This document shows positions 34,969-38,907 of a stretch of 38,907 nucleotides of DNA, in pieces. Source of the DNA: Chryseobacterium sp. 36-9 (GTDB taxonomy: Bacteria; Bacteroidota; Bacteroidia; Flavobacteriales; Weeksellaceae); assembly GCA_001898785.1 (NCBI GenBank), contig MKVE01000032.1, forward strand, positions 32,028-70,934. Reading direction: 5' to 3'. Numbering within the stretch: the stretch's first letter is position 1; each line of letters begins with the position of its first letter. The notes under the pieces are model-generated. The model was not told the DNA's origin and ran no database searches. It saw only the letters and a list, made by a program, of their open reading frames with translations. A program made the translations under genes and the position numbers.

Positions 34969-37900
34969 ATGATGAGAAAACTCTATTTTTTATTATTACT
35001 TACTATATATTCTCAATTATTTTCACAAATAAAAAGTGATACAATCAATTATCTTTCAAATGGCATTGTAGAAGACTCGCATGGGAAAATAATAACAAAT
35101 CATGTTTTAAGAGAAAAGTTTCTAAAAGAGAGAGCGATGAAAGTTCTTTCAGAAAAGAAAAAAATGTTAAAGGCAACCCCAACTCTTGTGGAATTGTGTT
35201 CTAATGGCGGCTTTGAACAATTTGAAAGTGTTGGGGGGAAAAACTATCTTAAGAATTTTTTATTTTCTATAGGAGATCCGCCCGGACCAACGCAGTGTAG
35301 GTCTATTTCTAATAAAGCAGACTCTTATATTAATCAATATGATCCTACTGACGGAGATCTGATGGCAACAACTGTTCCTGCAAATCTTATCGATTCTTAT
35401 ATGGGAGACATAAAAGCATTTGATCAGTATGCCCTTAAAATTAATTATCCTAATTCAAGTACTTATGGATCAATAGTACAAGGGAAAAGATTCAAAACCA
35501 ATAATGAGAATTTTGTAAAATTTAATTATAAGGCCATCCTTCAAAGTGTTTATGATAATAGCCATACTGATAATCAAGCTTTTTTTAAAGCAAGAATACT
35601 TAATAAGTCAAATGTTGTAGTAAGTGAATTTTGTCTTGTTGGCGATGAAAAGAACTGCATATTTACAAAAGTACCGGACGGCAGCTACGGCTATGTGACA
35701 TTATATACAGCCAACTGGCAATCAGGATTGCTCGATATCTCTTCTATTCCTAATAATGAGGAATTTACGGTGGAGTTTATGGCGTCGCGTTGTGGATTAG
35801 GGGGACATTTTGGATATGCGTATGTAGATGATATTTGTCTGTTACATTCGAATGAGAGTTTTGTCGGAAGCATTGATCTTAGCCCTTTGAATGCTGTTTG
35901 TCCAACATTACCCATTAATGTTTCAGGTGTGTTTACGGTTCCAAATTCCGGCGGAGTAACCGCATCTGTCAAAAATATCACTTTGAAATTATTTAATGAA
36001 AGCGGTGCTACTGTTTATACAACACAATCTGCTACAATTGATAATGTTAATAAAAAATTTAATTTTGTTCTTAGTAATTCGGATTTTCCCAATACAAACC
36101 AAGCAAATTATAATGTAGGTGTATATGTAGATTATGATATACAAGGCAGTTCCTGCGGTGGTAATAATTTTTTCACAAATGCTTCGGATACAGACGCTAA
36201 TGAAGGTTGGGATATCAGTTTTCTTAATTGCTCATCCTCTTGTAATATCCCTGTAAACACGGCAAAATTATCAAAATGTGATACTGATGGGAATGGAGTA
36301 GAGGATTTTAATCTCACCGATTTTGATAGCAAAGTAGTAACATCTACAACAGGTCTTAGTTTTACCTATTTTAAAAATTATAACGATGCACTTAGTAATT
36401 CTAATAGTATTAGCAATTTTACTAAGTATCCATCTGGTACTGGAAATGTATATGTAAGAATATCCCGAGATGCTAGCTGTTACAAAATAGTTTCAGTATC
36501 CTTAGAGGTTAGGAATCCAACTGCAAATATTACAGGTATCCTGAATGTCTGTTCGGGCAGTACGAACTTGACTGCATCAACAGGTAGCAGTTATCTTTGG
36601 AGCCCGGGTGGTGAAACAACGCAAACTATTTCCGTGAGCAATACGGGAGTTTACTCCGTTACGGTTACAGATAGCTATGGCTGTAGTAGCACTGCGAGTG
36701 TGAGTATAGAACCAAGCTTAACTGCTGTCACACCAACTTTACAAGTTACGCAACCTTCCTGTTTTGTGTCTTCGGGAACAATAAAGGTAATATCCCCCGC
36801 ATCGGAATATAGTTTTGATAACGGTGTTACCTGGACTACTAATGCTATAAAATCTAATTTGTATCCAGGAAAATATTTTGTAAAAGTCAAAACTGTCAAA
36901 GGCTGCATATCTTACTCTCAAGAAGTTGATATTGTACAATCTTTGTTGCCGTATCCCAATTGCAACTCGACGCAGCCAAGATTTTGTGGAGATACAGGTT
37001 CCATAACTGTTACCAATTCTGCAGCTTATTACAGTTTTGATAATGGTGTAACCTGGGTTAATAATCCAGTAGCAGATAAACTACAGCCAGGCAAGTATAC
37101 TGTCCGAACAAAGGATGCTGCAGGATGTATATCTAATCCGCAAGTTGTTGCTATAGAAAGTCAAACTTTGGGCGATCCTGAATATACATTAGTTAGTCCC
37201 GCTTGTTCGGTTGCTGGCAGTATTACTATTAATACACCTGCAGATTTTTATACTTTTGACGGTGGTACGACCTGGGTAACATCGAATGTTCTAAGTAACG
37301 TCAATTCAGGTAATTTTTCTGTAGGTGTCAAAAATTACTTGGGCTGCATATCTTATTTTAAAACTATCTATGTATATAAATTTGAGAATCAGTCACCACA
37401 ATATGAAGTGATCCAACCAGAGTGCGGAACTAATGGGGCTATCTATATAAAAACAGAGGCTGCTCAATATAGCTTTGATAACGGTGCAACTTGGACTACG
37501 AGCAATTTGGCAGAATTGCCGGCAGGAAATTATACAATAAAAATTAAAAACAGTGCCAACTGTATTTCTCAGGCTACTACTGTAACTCTTAATCCGCCTT
37601 ACCTTCCTAATCCTATATATACGGTCGAGCAGCCTGGTTGTGGAGTTAATGGAAAAATCACTATTAACAGCGTATATGACTTTTATAGTTTTGATAATGG
37701 TGTAACTTGGGTTACGACCAATTCCAAAGTATTACCTGCGGGATCCTATCAGATTATGGTGAAGAATAACATTGGCTGCAAATCTTATGCTCAATATGTA
37801 TATTTGTACGAACAAAAACTACCGCAGCCTTCTTTCAAAGTTGTGCAGCCAACTTGTACAACAAAAGGAAGTATAACCATCAATACTGTAGCTGATTTTT

Positions 37901-38907
37901 ATAGTATCAACGGAGGCTCTACTTGGAGTACTAATCCTGTGTTTAGCAATTTGACAGGATCTAGTTTTACTATTGTTATTAAAAATAACCTGAACTGTAT
38001 CTCAGAGTCTGCTTATACGTATTTTAATCAGCCATATTTGGAGTCACCAACATATACTGCAGTTAATCCAAGCTGTGGTAATACAATTGGCAGTATAAAA
38101 TTTACATCAGCAGCAGATCAATATAGTATTAATGGAGGAAGTTCATGGTCAACAAATCCAGATTTTAACAACCTTAACAAAGGTTATTATAGCCTGGTAG
38201 TGAAAAAAGCAGGATGTATTTCTAATAGTATTAGTTTTTACATGGACGACACCTCATTAGCTGCTCCATCGGTCACAGTTGTACAGCCTACTTGTGGAAG
38301 TAAAGGAAGTATCACTGTTAATGCGGTTGCGGATTCATATAGTATTGATGGTTATACATGGGTAACTACTCCTGTTTTTAATAATTTAAATCCAGGGTAT
38401 TATAGTGTTTATATCAAGAATAATTCTGGTTGTAAATCATCAGGAGTTTCAGTTAATTTACAAAATTTCTATTTAGATGATCCGGATTATACTTACACAT
38501 TACCATCGTGTGGTGTTGGAGGTACAATTACAATTACAACGCCAGCTGCTTCTTACAGTATCAACGGAGGAAGCACATGGAACACAAGTCCTGTTTTTAC
38601 TAATCTACAGCCCGGTAGTTATTCTATAGCTATAAAGAATAGTCAAAATTGCACATCCAACCTTTCCGGAAGATATCTTAATTTTAATAGATTTTATCTG
38701 CCCAAACCAGATGTAGAAGTCACTCAGCCTGTATGCGGGCAAAATGGTAGTATAAAAATTATAACTTCAGCATCACAATATAGTTTTGATGGCGGAAATA
38801 CCTGGACAACCAATCCTGTGCTTAACAACCTGACTAGTGGTTATTACTATATAATGATTAAAAATGCTCAGAATTGCACATCAGATCCTTATGGCTTCAG
38901 TGTATCC
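34969..38907 (+). CDS. Large secreted SprB-like repeat adhesin, 3' truncated by the window
   Basis: An open frame of 1313 codons runs to the window end. Two adjacent ATGs start it (34969, 34972). The signal peptide is KLYFLLLLTIYSQLFSQ. Residues about 60-300 look like an N-terminal jelly-roll binding domain (VELCSNGGFEQFESVGGKNY, later FGYAYVDDICLLHS). A linker domain follows (CDTDGNGVEDFNLTDFDS, about 430-447), then one Ig-like repeat (CSGSTNLTASTGSSYLWSPG). From 36733 come ten SprB-like repeats of about 73 residues. The family of repeats is that of gliding and adhesion proteins secreted by the type IX system; a C-terminal sorting domain is expected beyond the window. Function as cell-surface adhesin is inferred. 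Confidence 0.85.
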   Translation, partial: MMRKLYFLLLLTIYSQLFSQIKSDTINYLSNGIVEDSHGKIITNHVLREKFLKERAMKVLSEKKKMLKATPTLVELCSNGGFEQFESVGGKNYLKNFLFSIGDPPGPTQCRSISNKADSYINQYDPTDGDLMATTVPANLIDSYMGDIKAFDQYALKINYPNSSTYGSIVQGKRFKTNNENFVKFNYKAILQSVYDNSHTDNQAFFKARILNKSNVVVSEFCLVGDEKNCIFTKVPDGSYGYVTLYTANWQSGLLDISSIPNNEEFTVEFMASRCGLGGHFGYAYVDDICLLHSNESFVGSIDLSPLNAVCPTLPINVSGVFTVPNSGGVTASVKNITLKLFNESGATVYTTQSATIDNVNKKFNFVLSNSDFPNTNQANYNVGVYVDYDIQGSSCGGNNFFTNASDTDANEGWDISFLNCSSSCNIPVNTAKLSKCDTDGNGVEDFNLTDFDSKVVTSTTGLSFTYFKNYNDALSNSNSISNFTKYPSGTGNVYVRISRDASCYKIVSVSLEVRNPTANITGILNVCSGSTNLTASTGSSYLWSPGGETTQTISVSNTGVYSVTVTDSYGCSSTASVSIEPSLTAVTPTLQVTQPSCFVSSGTIKVISPASEYSFDNGVTWTTNAIKSNLYPGKYFVKVKTVKGCISYSQEVDIVQSLLPYPNCNSTQPRFCGDTGSITVTNSAAYYSFDNGVTWVNNPVADKLQPGKYTVRTKDAAGCISNPQVVAIESQTLGDPEYTLVSPACSVAGSITINTPADFYTFDGGTTWVTSNVLSNVNSGNFSVGVKNYLGCISYFKTIYVYKFENQSPQYEVIQPECGTNGAIYIKTEAAQYSFDNGATWTTSNLAELPAGNYTIKIKNSANCISQATTVTLNPPYLPNPIYTVEQPGCGVNGKITINSVYDFYSFDNGVTWVTTNSKVLPAGSYQIMVKNNIGCKSYAQYVYLYEQKLPQPSFKVVQPTCTTKGSITINTVADFYSINGGSTWSTNPVFSNLTGSSFTIVIKNNLNCISESAYTYFNQPYLESPTYTAVNPSCGNTIGSIKFTSAADQYSINGGSSWSTNPDFNNLNKGYYSLVVKKAGCISNSISFYMDDTSLAAPSVTVVQPTCGSKGSITVNAVADSYSIDGYTWVTTPVFNNLNPGYYSVYIKNNSGCKSSGVSVNLQNFYLDDPDYTYTLPSCGVGGTITITTPAASYSINGGSTWNTSPVFTNLQPGSYSIAIKNSQNCTSNLSGRYLNFNRFYLPKPDVEVTQPVCGQNGSIKIITSASQYSFDGGNTWTTNPVLNNLTSGYYYIMIKNAQNCTSDPYGFSVS
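36733..38907 (+). repeat. Ten tandem SprB-like protein repeats (about 220 bp each)
   Basis: Each unit reads roughly Y-x-V-x-Q-P-x-C-G, then G-S-I-x-I, Y-S-F-D-N-G-x-T-W, L-x-P-G-x-Y and I-K-N-x-x-x-C-I-S. Units 1, 2, 4, 5 and 10 have SFDNG- or SFDGG-type cores, units 6, 7 and 9 SINGG, unit 8 SIDG, unit 3 TFDGG. The two Cys per unit are invariant. The array continues past the window. Confidence 0.85.

Noticed and set aside
36733-38907. Regular DNA repeats that might suggest a CRISPR or tandem array
   Set aside because: The period is about 220 bp, the frame is open throughout and the units are diverged protein modules, so this is coding repetition.

Overview
The window looks like chromosomal DNA of a low-GC Flavobacteriia member, most like Chryseobacterium or another Weeksellaceae. 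The grounds are Bacteroidota-type promoters (TTG, 17-20 bp, TAnnTTTG), a SusC/SusD pair, a type IX secretion sorting domain, SprB-like adhesin repeats, and the fbp / aspartate kinase / bifunctional acyltransferase neighbourhood. The genus is inferred from protein character and was not checked by any search.

Positions 1-13003 are a Wzx/Wzy-type surface polysaccharide (capsule or O-antigen) locus on the + strand. It holds the C-terminus of a Wzc-like tyrosine kinase, a Wzx flippase, an EpsG/Wzy-like polymerase and two GT2 glycosyltransferases. These are followed by the UDP-L-FucNAc block (fnlA, a cupin, fnlB, fnlC), a WbuB-like FucNAc transferase, the initiating phosphoglycosyltransferase behind its own promoter and a coupled 17-aa leader ORF, a cytidylyltransferase-like gene, rfbC and a secreted glycosidase-like protein. 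Positions 13018-24692 are mostly housekeeping: rimO, an RlpA-like protein, groS-groL, a SusE/F-like T9SS cargo protein, menC, fbp, aspartate kinase and an OlsF-like aminolipid acyltransferase. Between the RlpA-like gene and groL lie two decayed genes: a methionine aminopeptidase with its middle deleted, and a HEPN-like ORF with no start codon.

Positions 24847-34613 look like a 9.8-kb island inserted at the 3' end of a tRNA-Phe gene. A 13-bp copy of the tRNA 3' end lies at the far edge, followed by what appears to be the tRNA's original terminator, and a dead tyrosine integrase sits just inside the tRNA edge. The cargo is a DoxX-like protein, a LytS/LytTR two-component system, a SusC/SusD transporter, a lipoprotein and two coupled small envelope proteins. 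The same tandem operator, TTTRTAGA twice at 21-bp period, precedes both the kinase and susC. This predicts a self-regulated two-component system controlling a SusCD importer, and it is the most interesting system here.

A second, identical tRNA-Phe follows at 34731. From 34969 to the window end runs an open frame of at least 1313 codons for a secreted adhesin carrying at least ten SprB-like repeats of about 73 residues.
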